Program-made: the position numbers and the translations under genes | Assembly (NCBI GenBank): GCA_031290625.1 | Contig: JAITND010000012.1 | Span: 1-43,049 of the forward strand | Reading direction: 5' to 3' | DNA length: 43,049 nt | Origin: Endomicrobium sp. | Lineage (GTDB): Bacteria; Elusimicrobiota; Endomicrobiia; Endomicrobiales; Endomicrobiaceae | The notes under the pieces: model-generated | Databases searched by the model: none | The model's input: only the letters and a program-made list of their open reading frames with translations | Told to the model about the DNA's origin: nothing | Part shown: positions 24,326 through 37,018 of the stretch, piece by piece | Numbering within the stretch: position 1 is the stretch's first letter | Layout: each line of letters starts with the position of its first letter

Positions 24326-24976
24326 TTAGTAGGGAAATCCGCTAAAAGTTACGACAAAAAAACTAATGACGGGATATAACAAACTCCACGCCGCGCCGGA
24401 AGATAATAGTAAAAGCAGCGCTATTAAACAAATAAAAGAATTGAGATTCATATATTTTGTCGCTACATCTCTTGGCATGAAATAAGTTGCAACTTTTGAT
24501 CCGTCTAAAGGAGGTATAGGTATAAGATTTATTATTGCAAGAATAACGTTTATGACAAGCATTATATACAAGAACGACTGTATTGCGCTTGTGGCGACAA
24601 AGCCCGCTTCAAAGCTAGGAAACATTCCTATAAGGCGAATTCCAAGCCCTGAAGCCAAAGCAATCAACAAATTTGCAATTGGTCCCGCTAAGGAAACAAG
24701 AGGTATGTCTAATTTCGGCTTTTTAAAATTTCTATAATCTATCGGAACAGGTTTTGCCCAGCCGAAAAGAATTGGAGATTTTAAGAACAAAAGCATTGCT
24801 GGAAGAATAATGCTTCCAAACAACTCTATGTGAGACAAAGGATTTAAAGTAATACGTCCCATAAGTTTTGCACTATCATCGCCTCTTAAATGCGCGACAT
24901 ACCCATGGGAAATTTCATGAATAATAGCAGCGAAAATAAAAACCACAACATATATGAATACGTTTAGTATAGTCAT
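24326..24976 (-). CDS. M50-family membrane metalloprotease (site-2 protease, YwhC-like)
   Basis: A 216-residue multi-pass membrane protein with the zinc motif FAAIIHEISHGYVAH (about 12-26) and the third-ligand motif NLIPIPPLDGSKV (about 150-162), including the conserved Asp. About five to six membrane segments; no PDZ or CBS domain. This is the short M50 subfamily often annotated site-2 protease family; the substrate is not known. The frame extends to an ATG at 25015, but AAGGATAACA directly before 24976 makes that the better start. A good promoter at 25033-25061 lies upstream, so this gene probably heads the M50-trpS-scpA-scpB operon. Confidence 0.88.
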   Translation of the reverse strand: MTILNVFIYVVVFIFAAIIHEISHGYVAHLRGDDSAKLMGRITLNPLSHIELFGSIILPAMLLFLKSPILFGWAKPVPIDYRNFKKPKLDIPLVSLAGPIANLLIALASGLGIRLIGMFPSFEAGFVATSAIQSFLYIMLVINVILAIINLIPIPPLDGSKVATYFMPRDVATKYMNLNSFICLIALLLLLSSGAAWSLLYPVISFFVVTFSGFPY

Positions 24977-25032
24977 TGTTATCCTTACAAATCTAAATAA
25001 TTGTTGAAATATCAATAAAATCTTGACATATA

Positions 25033-25061
25033 ATTTTACGATTTTAGCAGCTTTTTGTCAA
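25033..25061 (-). promoter_or_regulatory. sigma-70-type promoter for the M50-trpS-scpAB operon
   Basis: On the minus strand TTGACA (25056-25061) is separated by exactly 17 bp from TAAAAT (25033-25038), one mismatch from TATAAT. The predicted start is near 25026, about 50 nt before the M50 protease ATG. The -35 is a perfect consensus match, the best in the window. Confidence 0.7.
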
Positions 25062-25191
25062 TTTCTCATAACATAATTGTTTGCTTTCAAATATTCGCTA
25101 GCGTATCCTTTAATTTCGCTCCCGTCGTTCATCCCTGGTTGTTGATTGTAATAAGTTTGTAAAATAATTAACTAGTAGCATATTTTTTTAG

Positions 25192-26265
25192 TCAAATAAT
25201 AAGCATGGAGTCTCCGTATGAGAAAAATCTATATTTCTCTTTTACGGCTTCATTGTAGGCTTTAAGCATGAGTTCTCTTGACGAGAATGCGCTTGCCATC
25301 ATGAGAGGAGTAGATTTTGGGAGATGCAAATTTGTTATCAAAGTATTTATTATTTTAAATTTATATCCAGGATATATAAACTTTGACGTTTCTCCCGAGC
25401 GCGCTTTTATCAGAGTTTTTCCGCCTTCTTCAAACCCGACGGCATCAGCAGTTGATTCTAAAGCTCTGACAGAAGTAGTGCCTACGCCGGTAACTTTTTT
25501 ATTGTTTATAACCGCGTTATTTATTATTTCCGCATTTGTTTCGTCTATTTCAAAATGTTCGGGCAACATATTGTGATTATTTAGATTTTCTACTGTTATC
25601 GGTTTAAAAGTACCCCGCCCTACGCGCAGCGTTAAAGTTGCGATATTTACGCCTTTTTCTTTAAGTTTTGAAAATATCTCTTCAGTAAAATGAAGACCAG
25701 CTGTGGGAGCAGCTATTGCGCCTAAAGCCTTAGCATAGACAGTTTGGTATCTTTGCCTGTCAAAGTCAGATAGTTCTTGAGCAAGTCCCCCTTTTCTGTT
25801 TATATAAGGAGGCAGAGGCATAATTCCATGCTTTTGTAAAAAGTTCAAAACATCTGGTTTGTTAAATTTGACTATCGTTTCTCCTCGCTCGGTTTTTGAT
25901 AACGCCTCGCACTCATAGTCGTTGTCAAAATATACTTTTTTGCCAATTTTTATGAAAGGTTTCATTAAAACTTTATAGTTGTCGTCTTTTTGGCACGGAT
26001 CAAGAAACAAAAGTTCAACTTTTCCACCGCTTACTTTTTTTCCAAAAAGTCTTGAAGGGACAACTTTAGTCGTATTAATTATTAAACAATCCCCAGAATT
26101 GAAGTAATCCGTAATGTCGTAGAATTTTTTGTGGTAAAATTGTCGAGATATTTTGTCTATAACAAAAAGCCTTGATTCTTGTCTATTTTCAACAGGTTTT
26201 TGAGCAATAAGTTCTTCCGGAATTTCGTAAGCGTAATTACTCAGCATATTGTCTTGTCCGGTCAT
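25192..26265 (-). CDS. queA: S-adenosylmethionine:tRNA ribosyltransferase-isomerase
   Basis: Moves the ribosyl group of SAM to preQ1 in tRNA, making epoxyqueuosine. The 357 residues begin (after MTGQDNM) with LSNYAYEIPEELIAQKPVE, the standard QueA start, and contain CLIINTTKVVPSRLFG (about 54-70), GAIAAPTAGLHFTEE (about 180), TLRVGRGTFKPI and LPKSTPLMMASAFS. Two starts are possible: ATG 26265 behind AAGGAC, or ATG 26247 behind GGACA. The downstream position of spoIID and queH on the other side (toward higher coordinates they precede it) suggests one transcript queH-spoIID-queA. Together with queH it supplies the last two steps of queuosine synthesis. Confidence 0.94.
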   Translation of the reverse strand: MTGQDNMLSNYAYEIPEELIAQKPVENRQESRLFVIDKISRQFYHKKFYDITDYFNSGDCLIINTTKVVPSRLFGKKVSGGKVELLFLDPCQKDDNYKVLMKPFIKIGKKVYFDNDYECEALSKTERGETIVKFNKPDVLNFLQKHGIMPLPPYINRKGGLAQELSDFDRQRYQTVYAKALGAIAAPTAGLHFTEEIFSKLKEKGVNIATLTLRVGRGTFKPITVENLNNHNMLPEHFEIDETNAEIINNAVINNKKVTGVGTTSVRALESTADAVGFEEGGKTLIKARSGETSKFIYPGYKFKIINTLITNLHLPKSTPLMMASAFSSRELMLKAYNEAVKEKYRFFSYGDSMLII

Positions 26266-26277
26266 TAAATCTAGTCC

Positions 26278-27411
26278 TTATTTGTACTTTACAGTTTCTT
26301 TTTTTGTTTTGGGATAGAAGTAGACAAGAATCTTAGAATATGTTTTTCCCTTTTCAGCCATGCCTTTTGCTCCGCGCTGGCATAAGCCCGCCTTATGTCC
26401 CCACCCTTTACCCTTGAAACAAATTTTATCATCTTTAACTTTTATAGAATCAAAGAAGTGACTTTTTATCTTCCATGCGTCAATATTAAGACGAAATTTA
26501 TAAGCGTTTAATATACATTTTCCATTTGAATGCGTTATCTCCAATTCTTTTGCAGCTCCGGAAGATGTTTTTCCTTTAATTTTAATATTTTTTATTTTTC
26601 CGATGGTATTATCTTTAAGTTTAGTTCTTATAAAATTTTCGTCTAAAGACTGTTCCCACTTTGCATGCGGACTATTGCAACAATAGCGACATTTTACGCC
26701 TTTCAAATACGGAGGAGTTTCTTTCCAACCCCAAATGTATTTGGGGTCTTCCGTACGACCTCCGCATGCGGCGTGGAAAACTGTTTGGGCTGGTTTTCCT
26801 TGATATGTTAAGACTTCTCCCTTTGTTTCTAAAACTGCTTGATTTGTGTTTTTAGTTTCCGCGCCCAATCCCCCGTAAACTTGGCAATGGGTTGTTGAAC
26901 ACAAGTCAAAACCTTGCGAGGAATGGCTGTTTAAGTTGGATATAGCATAAGTTCTGCTTATAACAGCTTGAGTTTTTAACGCTTCCATATGCCAATCAGC
27001 TCCAATTTCTTTTGGCAAAACGCCTTTAATATAATCTTCTATATCTAAAACGTTAATAATATTCATTTTGTCGCCTGATTTTTTTAATACCAAATAACCT
27101 CTATATGGCTTAGAATTTGCAAAAACCGCGCCGTTTGAAGGTTCTATCCTTACCGGAAGAGACAAATCGTATTTGCCTATACGCGCGCCTATTTGCGAAC
27201 GATAGATGTTAACTGTTCCCTTTGTAAGTTTAAATTTTTTATTTGCCGAGTCGTAAACAAAAAAATCTTTTGAACTTCCCGCTGTAAAAGATGATGCGTC
27301 AAGAATAACGCTTACCATTATATTTTTTTGAACATTGTCCAAAGCGTAAGCGTTGGACAAGGAAAAAGAGATTGCAAATACTACTATTTTTAATAAATTT
27401 ATCTTCTTCAT
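26278..27411 (-). CDS. SpoIID/LytB-domain peptidoglycan lytic protein
   Basis: A 377-residue exported protein: signal peptide (about 1-24, ending NAYALD), then a SpoIID domain. The region DIEDYIKGVLPKEIGADWHM (about 122-142) carries the Glu that in SpoIID is the catalytic acid of a lytic transglycosylase acting on stem-peptide-free glycans. TVFHAACGGRTEDP and GVKCRYCCNSPHAKW are the conserved Cys-containing metal-site region, and GWGHKAGLCQRGAKGMAEKG (about 335-355) is the C-terminal signature. It overlaps queH by 4 bp (ATGA) and precedes queA by 12 bp. In a non-sporulating bacterium this type acts in cell-wall remodelling or division. Confidence 0.88.
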   Translation of the reverse strand: MKKINLLKIVVFAISFSLSNAYALDNVQKNIMVSVILDASSFTAGSSKDFFVYDSANKKFKLTKGTVNIYRSQIGARIGKYDLSLPVRIEPSNGAVFANSKPYRGYLVLKKSGDKMNIINVLDIEDYIKGVLPKEIGADWHMEALKTQAVISRTYAISNLNSHSSQGFDLCSTTHCQVYGGLGAETKNTNQAVLETKGEVLTYQGKPAQTVFHAACGGRTEDPKYIWGWKETPPYLKGVKCRYCCNSPHAKWEQSLDENFIRTKLKDNTIGKIKNIKIKGKTSSGAAKELEITHSNGKCILNAYKFRLNIDAWKIKSHFFDSIKVKDDKICFKGKGWGHKAGLCQRGAKGMAEKGKTYSKILVYFYPKTKKETVKYK

Positions 27412-27953
27412 ACGTCGCTAAATCTTTCCTTATAAGATTTACCGCATGCGCAATACTTTTGCATATAATAACCTTTTTGCCTTAACGAGTTTTTACCTTC
27501 ATAAAAACCCGATCTAAAATCATAATATAAAAACTCTACCGCATATTTATATGCCAAAGTGTCGGCAATCTGTTTTATCAAGTCATGTTTTTGATACGGA
27601 CTTGAAAGCAATGAAGTCGTAAAAAAATCAAAACCATTATCTTTTGCAAAGATAGCTGTTTTTTCAAGTCTAAAATTATAACAAAGATTGCACTGCTCGC
27701 AACTTCTGTCTTTCCACTCTTTATAATTATATAGAAAATCCAAATCTTGGCGGAAACGAACGCCTAACTCTTTGGCGTATCTTATCGTTGACTCTTTTCT
27801 GTTTTTGTACTCTTTTTCGTCGTAAATATTGGGATTATACCAATAAAAATATATATCGTAAATATTTTGCAAAATTTTTACGGCGGAAGCTGAGCATGGA
27901 GCGCAACAGATATGTAATAAAACTTTCTTTTTGGTATCAAGAGATTTATTCAT
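27408..27953 (-). CDS. queH: epoxyqueuosine reductase QueH
   Basis: Reduces epoxyqueuosine to queuosine in tRNA; the cobalamin-independent alternative to QueG. The 181-residue protein starts with KVLLHICCAPCSA (adjacent Cys pair, about 11-20), has YWYNPNIYDEKEYKNR, the second pair in SCEQCNLCYNFRLEKTA (about 84-100), FDFFTTSLLSSPYQKHD and YCACGKSYKERF at the C-terminus. These Cys ligate the 4Fe-4S and adjacent iron sites known for the family. It starts 8 bp after ruvB ends and overlaps spoIID. The pairing with queA confirms the function well. Confidence 0.93.
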   Translation of the reverse strand: MNKSLDTKKKVLLHICCAPCSASAVKILQNIYDIYFYWYNPNIYDEKEYKNRKESTIRYAKELGVRFRQDLDFLYNYKEWKDRSCEQCNLCYNFRLEKTAIFAKDNGFDFFTTSLLSSPYQKHDLIKQIADTLAYKYAVEFLYYDFRSGFYEGKNSLRQKGYYMQKYCACGKSYKERFSDV

Positions 27954-27961
27954 TAGTCTTT

Positions 27962-28981
27962 TTAAAGCAGCTCTTTTTGAAAGTTTTTTGGCGTTTCAAC
28001 ACCGAGATGTTTATATCCGGCTTCGGTAACCACTCTGCCTCGCGAAGTTCTTGCGATGAAGCCGGATTGTATAATATATGGTTCGTAGACGTCGGTTATT
28101 GTATCTGATTCTTCCAAAACCGCAACTGCAATCGTGTCAATACCTACAGGTCCTCCGCCAAACTTTTCAATCATAACTGTAAGAATAAGCCTGTCCATCT
28201 TATCAAGTCCCGCATTATCAACTTCTAAAGCCTTTAATGCCGCTTTTGCTATATCCAAAGTAATTTTACCGCCTTCTAGTTCGGCAAAATCCCTTACTCT
28301 TTTTAATAGTCTGTTTACAATTCTGGGCGTACCTCTTGAACGTCTTGCTATTTCTTCGCTTGCTTCATCGTCAATTGCTATATTCATAATAGACGCAGAG
28401 CGCTTAACTATATGCGTCAAGGCTTTTATTCCGTAAAAATCTAAATGTTCTATAATGCCAAATCTATCCCTCAAAGGGCTTGATAAAAGTCCCGCTCTAG
28501 TCGTAGCTCCTATTAGAGTAAAACGCTCTACAGGGAGTTTAATGGTTTTTGCAGAGGGACCCTGACCTATTATAATGTCAAGCTCAAAATCTTCCATAAC
28601 TGGATACAAAGACTCTTCAACAAGATGGTTCATTCTATGAATTTCATCTATAAAAAATATGTCGCCTTCAGAAAGGTTTGTAAGAATTGCGGCTAAATCG
28701 CCTACTCTTTCTAATACTGGTCCGGACGTCATTCTAAGATTGCCGCCCATCTCTTTTGCAATTATATGGGAAAGAGTTGTTTTTCCAAGACCCGGCGGAG
28801 CATAAAACAAACAATGGTCCAAAGCTTCTCGTCTGTTTTTTGCCGCTTCTATAAAAACTTTAAGATTGTTCTTAAGCTTATCTTGACCTATAAAATCGTC
28901 AAGGCTTTGAGGTCTTAAAGAGTTTTCTATCCTGTCTTCCTTAGATGTTTTAGCGGCTTCTATTCTTTCCATTTCATCCAT
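27962..28981 (-). CDS. ruvB: Holliday junction branch migration ATPase RuvB
   Basis: AAA+ motor that drives branch migration with RuvA. The 339-residue length is standard. Walker A is [14 protein letters not shown] (about 64-77), Walker [12 protein letters not shown] (about 110), sensor [18 protein letters not shown] (about 158-175), and a C-terminal winged helix with [15 protein letters not shown] and [16 protein letters not shown]. It begins 3 bp after ruvA ends. The ruvCAB set plus yebC is complete here, so resolution of recombination intermediates is retained despite extensive genome decay. Confidence 0.96.
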   Translation of the reverse strand: MDEMERIEAAKTSKEDRIENSLRPQSLDDFIGQDKLKNNLKVFIEAAKNRREALDHCLFYAPPGLGKTTLSHIIAKEMGGNLRMTSGPVLERVGDLAAILTNLSEGDIFFIDEIHRMNHLVEESLYPVMEDFELDIIIGQGPSAKTIKLPVERFTLIGATTRAGLLSSPLRDRFGIIEHLDFYGIKALTHIVKRSASIMNIAIDDEASEEIARRSRGTPRIVNRLLKRVRDFAELEGGKITLDIAKAALKALEVDNAGLDKMDRLILTVMIEKFGGGPVGIDTIAVAVLEESDTITDVYEPYIIQSGFIARTSRGRVVTEAGYKHLGVETPKNFQKELL

Positions 28982-28984
28982 TGT

Positions 28985-29599
28985 TTACAATTCCTGCAAG
29001 GATTTAGTTATTAGATTTTCTAAAGTTATATTTTCGTTTTGTTCGCATACTTTATTTACTACAGCTCTTACTTGCTGCTCTTTGTATCCTAAAGATATAA
29101 GCCCTTCTATAGCTTCTAAAATCAATTTATTTTCAGTTAAATTTACACTAGCCCATTTCTCCTTACCTGATACTTTTACGCTTGCTATTTTGTCTTTTAA
29201 AGCCGCTATAAGCTTATCTGCAGTCTTTTTTGTAAAACCAAATACAGCGTGCAGCATGGACGGATTTTTTGAAATTATGGCAGTTTTAAAATCAGCAAAA
29301 GACTTGGAAATTTTGTCCATGTATTCCATTGTCTTCTTGGCGCCCGTTCCTGGAACTTCATCTTTTATTAAAAGGTACATATCCCTTTCTTCTTTAGTTA
29401 GAAAACCGTATAAATATACAACCCCGCCATACATTCCCGAGACACTTTCAACAACATATAGTTTTACTTGGCTGCCAATTTCATGAAGCTTAGAAAATGA
29501 AGACAAAGCGACAGAGACCTCGTACCCTATGCCGTTGACGTCTATCGTAATACTATTTGTTGATTTAAACTCCAAAATACCGGAAATGTAATCTAACAT
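28985..29599 (-). CDS. ruvA: Holliday junction DNA helicase subunit RuvA
   Basis: Tetrameric four-way-junction binding protein that loads RuvB. The 204 residues carry the N-terminal OB fold (MLDYISGILEFKSTNSITID, then VYLYGFLTKEERDMYLLI), two helix-hairpin-helix motifs (KDEVPGTGAKKTMEYM at about 78-93 and VFGFTKKTADKLIAALKD at about 118-135) and a C-terminal RuvB-binding domain (about 155-204, EGLISLGYKEQQVRAVV). The hairpin motifs are more divergent than usual, FGFTKKTA replacing GIGKKTA. It lies between ruvC and ruvB. Confidence 0.93.
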   Translation of the reverse strand: MLDYISGILEFKSTNSITIDVNGIGYEVSVALSSFSKLHEIGSQVKLYVVESVSGMYGGVVYLYGFLTKEERDMYLLIKDEVPGTGAKKTMEYMDKISKSFADFKTAIISKNPSMLHAVFGFTKKTADKLIAALKDKIASVKVSGKEKWASVNLTENKLILEAIEGLISLGYKEQQVRAVVNKVCEQNENITLENLITKSLQEL

Positions 29600-29669
29600 A
29601 ATATCCTTTGAAATGCGTATTACAAATGATCGCAGTTTTTTAACGCAAAAACTTAAAAGACAAGATACC

Positions 29670-30152
29670 CTATCGTCGCCATTTTATTGTGCTAATATGA
29701 CATATCGCCATTGCCAACGCATCTGCGGTATCGTCGGGTTTTGGTATTTCTTTGAGCTTTAAAAAAGTCTTGACCATATGTTGCATTTGATGTTTGTCCG
29801 CCGACCCATAGCCTGTAAGGGCCATTTTTACGCATCTGGGGTTGTATTCAAATAAAGGGATTTTATTCATTGAAACGGTTAGAACGATAGCTCCTCTCGA
29901 CTGTCCTACGGACGCCGCGCTCTTAGACGCTTTTAAAAAAAACAATTCTTCTATAGCGACGACTTCAGGTTTATATCTGTTTATAATAAATTGAAGTTCG
30001 TCATGAACTATCTGAAGCCTTTCTATAAGAGGAGCGGGAGGCATTGTCTTAATACAACCATGCTGTATGGGGTTAATTTGATCTCTGGAAAGAGCCTCAA
30101 CAACCCCCCAACCTGTAAGGGAAAGACCCGGATCAATTCCAAGAACTATCAT
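29670..30152 (-). CDS. ruvC: crossover junction endodeoxyribonuclease RuvC
   Basis: Resolves Holliday junctions. The 160 residues start VLGIDPGLSLTGWG with the first catalytic Asp (D7), continue with VVAIEELFFLKASKSAASVG (second acid, about 66) and end KPDDTADALAMAICH with the last acidic pair (about 140). All catalytic acids are present. Its ATG shares one base with the yebC stop (TAATG), so the two are translationally coupled. Confidence 0.95.
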   Translation of the reverse strand: MIVLGIDPGLSLTGWGVVEALSRDQINPIQHGCIKTMPPAPLIERLQIVHDELQFIINRYKPEVVAIEELFFLKASKSAASVGQSRGAIVLTVSMNKIPLFEYNPRCVKMALTGYGSADKHQMQHMVKTFLKLKEIPKPDDTADALAMAICHISTIKWRR

Positions 30153-30907
30153 TACTCTTCTATTTTCTCCATTTCCTCAGAAGAAATATCAAAATTTGCA
30201 TACGCATTCTTAACGTCGTCGTGTTCTTCCAATGAATCCATAAGTTTTAACATACGTTTTGCATCGTCGCCTGAGAGATTTATTTGCGTCTGAGGGATCA
30301 TTGAAATTTCATCGGAAACAACGTCTATATTTTTTTCTTTCAAAGCTTTTTTTACATTTTCTAAGTCTGAAACAGCAGTTATAATTTCGTACGCGTCGCT
30401 GTCAGCTTCGCTTTTAAAGTCTTCAGCGCCCGATTCCAACGCTGCGTTCATAACTGTTTCTTCATCATTTCCGACTTTGTTTACAGCGACGCATCCCTTT
30501 CTGTCAAACATCCAGCCTACGCAGCCCGTTTCGCCTAGATTTCCTTTATGACTTGAAAACATTTTTCTTATCTCTGAAGCTGTTCTATTTTTATTGTCTG
30601 TAGTTACTTCAACTATCAAAGCGACGCCTGCAGGTCCATAACCTTCGTAAACCATCTCTTCGTAAATCGTCCCAGGTATTTCTCCGTTGCCTCTTTGAAT
30701 AGCTTTTTTTATATTGTCTTGAGGCATATTTACTTCTTTAGCGTCTTCAATAGCCTTTCTTAGACGAGCATTGTTTTCAATCTGAGCGCCGCCTTCTTTT
30801 GTAGCAACGACAATTTCCCTTATAATTTTTGTAAATACTTTGCCTTTTTTTGCGTCTGTTACCGCTTTTTTGTGTTTAATACTCGCCCATTTATTATGAC
30901 CTGACAT
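30152..30907 (-). CDS. yebC: YebC/PmpR-family protein
   Basis: Belongs to the YebC/TACO1 family, described as a DNA-binding transcription regulator and, more recently, as a translation factor easing proline stretches. The 251-residue protein begins MSGHNKWASIKHKKAVTDAK, the family signature, with IENNARLRKAIEDAKEVNMP (about 41-60) and YEGYGPAGVALIVEVTTDN (about 90-108). The gap after atpC (91 bp) contains no strong promoter; a GGGAGG site precedes its start. Adjacent ruvC is the usual neighbour. Confidence 0.95.
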   Translation of the reverse strand: MSGHNKWASIKHKKAVTDAKKGKVFTKIIREIVVATKEGGAQIENNARLRKAIEDAKEVNMPQDNIKKAIQRGNGEIPGTIYEEMVYEGYGPAGVALIVEVTTDNKNRTASEIRKMFSSHKGNLGETGCVGWMFDRKGCVAVNKVGNDEETVMNAALESGAEDFKSEADSDAYEIITAVSDLENVKKALKEKNIDVVSDEISMIPQTQINLSGDDAKRMLKLMDSLEEHDDVKNAYANFDISSEEMEKIEE

Positions 30908-30998
30908 AGGTTTGTTCCTACCTCCCGCTATGAAAATAATTTATATTTCTATAATTTCAATAATTATAAATTGCTTCGTTGCCGTACTCTCACATGGC

Positions 30999-31415
30999 TT
31001 ACGTACCTTTACGCTTGATCCCTATTCCTGATTTTAATTCTGCGACAGATTTTTTCAATTCAGTTTCTATAACGGACATATCAACAAAATCCTTTCTCTT
31101 TTCTTTCATTTCTTTGGCAAGTTTTACAGCCTGCGCTATCTTGTGTTTATTAGTCTTATCAGACTGCGCGGCAAACTCCGCTATTACATTAATGTTTTTG
31201 TTTATAATCTCGGCAAAACCGCCTGTTACAGTTATCTTTTTTACGACGTTTACAGAGTCAAGTATTATTTCGCCGTGCGTTAACTTAGTTACAAGCCCCT
31301 CATGTCCGGGCAAAACCGTTATTATGCCGCTTGTCGTAGGAAAAGAAGCAGAACGTATTTCCCCTTTAAAAACAAGCCCTTGCGGCGATAAAATCTCTAT
31401 TTTAAAATTATTCAT
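30999..31415 (-). CDS. atpC: F-type ATP synthase epsilon subunit
   Basis: Central-stalk subunit and internal inhibitor. The 138 residues start FKIEILSPQGLVFKGEIRSA (beta-sandwich) and include PTTSGIITVLPGHEGLVTKL (about 28-47), followed by TVTGGFAEIINKNINVIAE and a two-helix C-terminal domain. It is the last gene of the operon, 15 bp after atpD. Full length, so regulatory inhibition could be retained. Confidence 0.93.
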   Translation of the reverse strand: MNNFKIEILSPQGLVFKGEIRSASFPTTSGIITVLPGHEGLVTKLTHGEIILDSVNVVKKITVTGGFAEIINKNINVIAEFAAQSDKTNKHKIAQAVKLAKEMKEKRKDFVDMSVIETELKKSVAELKSGIGIKRKGT

Positions 31416-31430
31416 ATTTTCCTACTTTTA

Positions 31431-33676
<2,246 letters not shown>

Positions 33677-33702
<26 letters not shown>

Positions 33703-35218
33703 AGTTGTTTACACTCTTAAATTCATTAATTTCTTTTTCAAGTTCAGCTTTCAGCGCATCGTCTATCTTTGCGCCTGTTGACAGTTTGTTTACGGTCTCC
33801 GGATAGGTTTTCTTAACGTAATCTATCATTTGATGTTCGACTGTTGCGACTTTATCAACGTCTATATTGTCAAGAAGACCCGACGTTACGGCAAAAATTG
33901 ATAATATTTCAGAGATTTCATCATAAGGTCTGTATTGAGGCTGCTTAAGAATTTCAGAAATTCTTTTTCCTCTTTCAAGGCGTTTTAGAGTATCTTCGTC
34001 TAAATCGCTCCCAAACTGCGTAAAAGCCTGAAGCTCTCTAAACTGGGAAAGTTCAAGCCTTACCGGACCCGCCAACTGTTTCATTGATTTGGTCTGCGCC
34101 GCGCCGCCTACGCGGGACACAGAAAGACCGACGTTAATAGCGGGACGCATGCCTGAGTTAAACAAATCTGCTTCTAAATATATCTGTCCGTCGGTAATAG
34201 AAACGACGTTTGTAGGGATGTACGCCGATAAATCGTTTCCCTGAGTTTCAATAATCGGCAAAGCCGTGAGAGATCCTCCCCCTCTTTTGTCAGACATCTT
34301 TGCAGATCTTTCAAGAAGCCTTGAATGCAAATAGAAAATATCGCCGGGATAAGCCTCGCGGCCTGCGGGTCTTTTGATTAATAATGAAATCTGTCTGTAC
34401 GCCCAAGCATGTTTTGTTAAATCGTCGTAAACAACCAAAACATTCTCGCCTTTATCCATAAAATATTCGCCGATTGCGGAAGCCGCAAGAGGCGCAATAT
34501 ATTGCATTGAAGCAGGGTCAGAAGCAGTTGCGGCCACAACTATGGCGTAATCCATAGCGCCTTCTTCTTTTAACTTTGCAACTAGTGACGCTAAGTTAGA
34601 CTGTTTCTGTCCTATTGAGCAGTATATGCATACGACTCTTTTTAAGCCCATATCAAGCTTTTTTTGATTTATTATGGCATCTACGGCTATGGCAGTTTTT
34701 CCCGTGCCTCTATCGCCTATGATAAGTTCTCTCTGACCTCTTCCTATAGGCGTCATAGCATCTATGGCTTTAATTCCTGTTTTCAAAGGGGTATCGACCG
34801 GACTTCTTTCAATAATTCCGGGCGCTATTTTTTCAACTGGATAATAGGATGGATTATCATGCTTAAGCTCGTTTCCGTCTATAGGCTCTCCAAGCGCGTT
34901 AACAACCCTTCCTATAAGTTTGTCTGAAACAGGAACATTCAAAACTTTTCCAGTCGACTTTACCTTCATTCCGCGCGAAACGCGACCAGTATTTTTAATT
35001 AGAATAATTGAAACAAAATCTTCGTCAATGTTTAATACAAACCCTACGGAACCATCATCAAATTCTATTTCTTCATAATATCCCGCGTTAGAAAGCCCTG
35101 AAGCTTTTACAATTTCGTCGCCTATACTCTCTACAACTCCAAAATTTACAAGTTCAGGATTTGTTTGCGCGGAATATAACTCTTTTTCAATTTTTTGTAT
35201 TATTTCTTCCGGGTTCAT
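33677..35218 (-). CDS. atpA: F-type ATP synthase alpha subunit
   Basis: Regulatory nucleotide-binding subunit of F1. The 513 residues include Walker A LIIGDRGTGKTAIAVDAI (about 166-183), VCIYCSIGQKQSNLA, VLVVYDDLTKHAWAYRQISL, SLTALPIIETQGNDLSAYIP and the arginine-finger segment NVGLSVSRVGGAAQTKSMKQ. The start codon shares a base with the atpH stop (TAATG). Sequence is complete and normal in length. Confidence 0.96.
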
Positions 35219-35574
35219 TATAATCTCTCTTTTATGACATTTAAGATTCTTCTTGCTATCCCTGAAACGCTGTAATCTAAAATGAAATCGCTATATTCAA
35301 AACGCACGCCGCCGGCGACAGCCGCATCGTCGCGTTTAAAAGTAATCTTTTTACCGGGAAACATCGCTTCTATTTTACTTTTACTAGCGCCGCTAAGTTC
35401 TCCGGCAAAAGTTGCGAGAACATTCTTATCTTTTATTTCATTAGACAACAAACGAACAAATGTTTTAAGATCTTGCCTTGAAAGATTTGAATAAACCCAA
35501 TTTAAATCTTTTTCCGACAACTCGTCGTATTTCGCTATTGATTTTGCAAGTTCTTTAATTTGCGATCTTTTCAT
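35218..35574 (-). CDS. atpH: F-type ATP synthase delta subunit, short form
   Basis: Links F1 to the peripheral stalk. At 118 residues it is well below the usual 170-180. The recognisable part is the C-terminus, RDDAAVAGGVRFEYSDFILD then YSVSGIARRILNVIKERL, equivalent to DPxLIGGxxxxxGDxxxDxSVxxRL. The N-terminal helical domain that contacts alpha is shortened. The overlap with atpF (20 bp) and atpA (1 bp) and the clean frame suggest a functional compact form rather than decay. Confidence 0.82.
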   Translation of the reverse strand: MKRSQIKELAKSIAKYDELSEKDLNWVYSNLSRQDLKTFVRLLSNEIKDKNVLATFAGELSGASKSKIEAMFPGKKITFKRDDAAVAGGVRFEYSDFILDYSVSGIARRILNVIKERL

Positions 35575-36064
35575 CTATTCTTTCCAAAGCGCGAGACATT
35601 AACTTTTGTTTTTCTTCTTCAGTAAACAAATCTGATAAAACTCTAGATAAAATTTTGCTTGAAATATCAACGGACATTTTACCTATTTGCTTATTCATGT
35701 TTTCAAATTCGGCGGAGGCTTTATTCTTTGCTTCTTCTATAATTTGCTGCGAACGAAACTTTGCCTCAACTAGCGTTTTCTCTTTTGTTTCGTCGGCAGA
35801 CGTCTTAACCGACGTCATTAGCTTGTCGGCGCCAACTTTAGCGTCGGTAAGAATCTTTTTCCTTTCCCGTCCTGCATTTTCCAAAGCTGCTTTTGCATTT
35901 TCAGCGTCTTGCAAAGATTGCTCTATCTTGCGTTTTCTCTCGTCAAGCATTTTCTTTAAAGGTTTAAACAAAAACTTTTTAAGAATAAACGCTATGATAA
36001 GAAAATTTATTAGCTGAAACAAAAACAACTTAGTTTCTAAACCAAATTTTTGTATTATTTCCAT
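35555..36064 (-). CDS. atpF: F-type ATP synthase b subunit
   Basis: Peripheral stalk. The 169 residues have a single N-terminal membrane helix (about 10-30, LFLFQLINFLIIAFILKKFL) followed by KPLKKMLDERKRKIEQSLQD and a long charged coiled coil to the end. A single b gene is present, with no b-prime homologue. The 3' end overlaps atpH by 20 bp; the start follows atpE by 15 bp. Confidence 0.93.
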   Translation of the reverse strand: MEIIQKFGLETKLFLFQLINFLIIAFILKKFLFKPLKKMLDERKRKIEQSLQDAENAKAALENAGRERKKILTDAKVGADKLMTSVKTSADETKEKTLVEAKFRSQQIIEEAKNKASAEFENMNKQIGKMSVDISSKILSRVLSDLFTEEEKQKLMSRALERIDEKIAN

Positions 36065-36079
36065 TTTTGTCTCTTTGAA

Positions 36080-37017
<938 letters not shown>

Positions 37018-37018
37018 A

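Noticed and set aside
25016-25191. Small gene between the M50 protease and queA
   Set aside because: No frame with a start and ribosome site; the segment is explained by the promoter at 25033-25061 and the 3' flank of queA.
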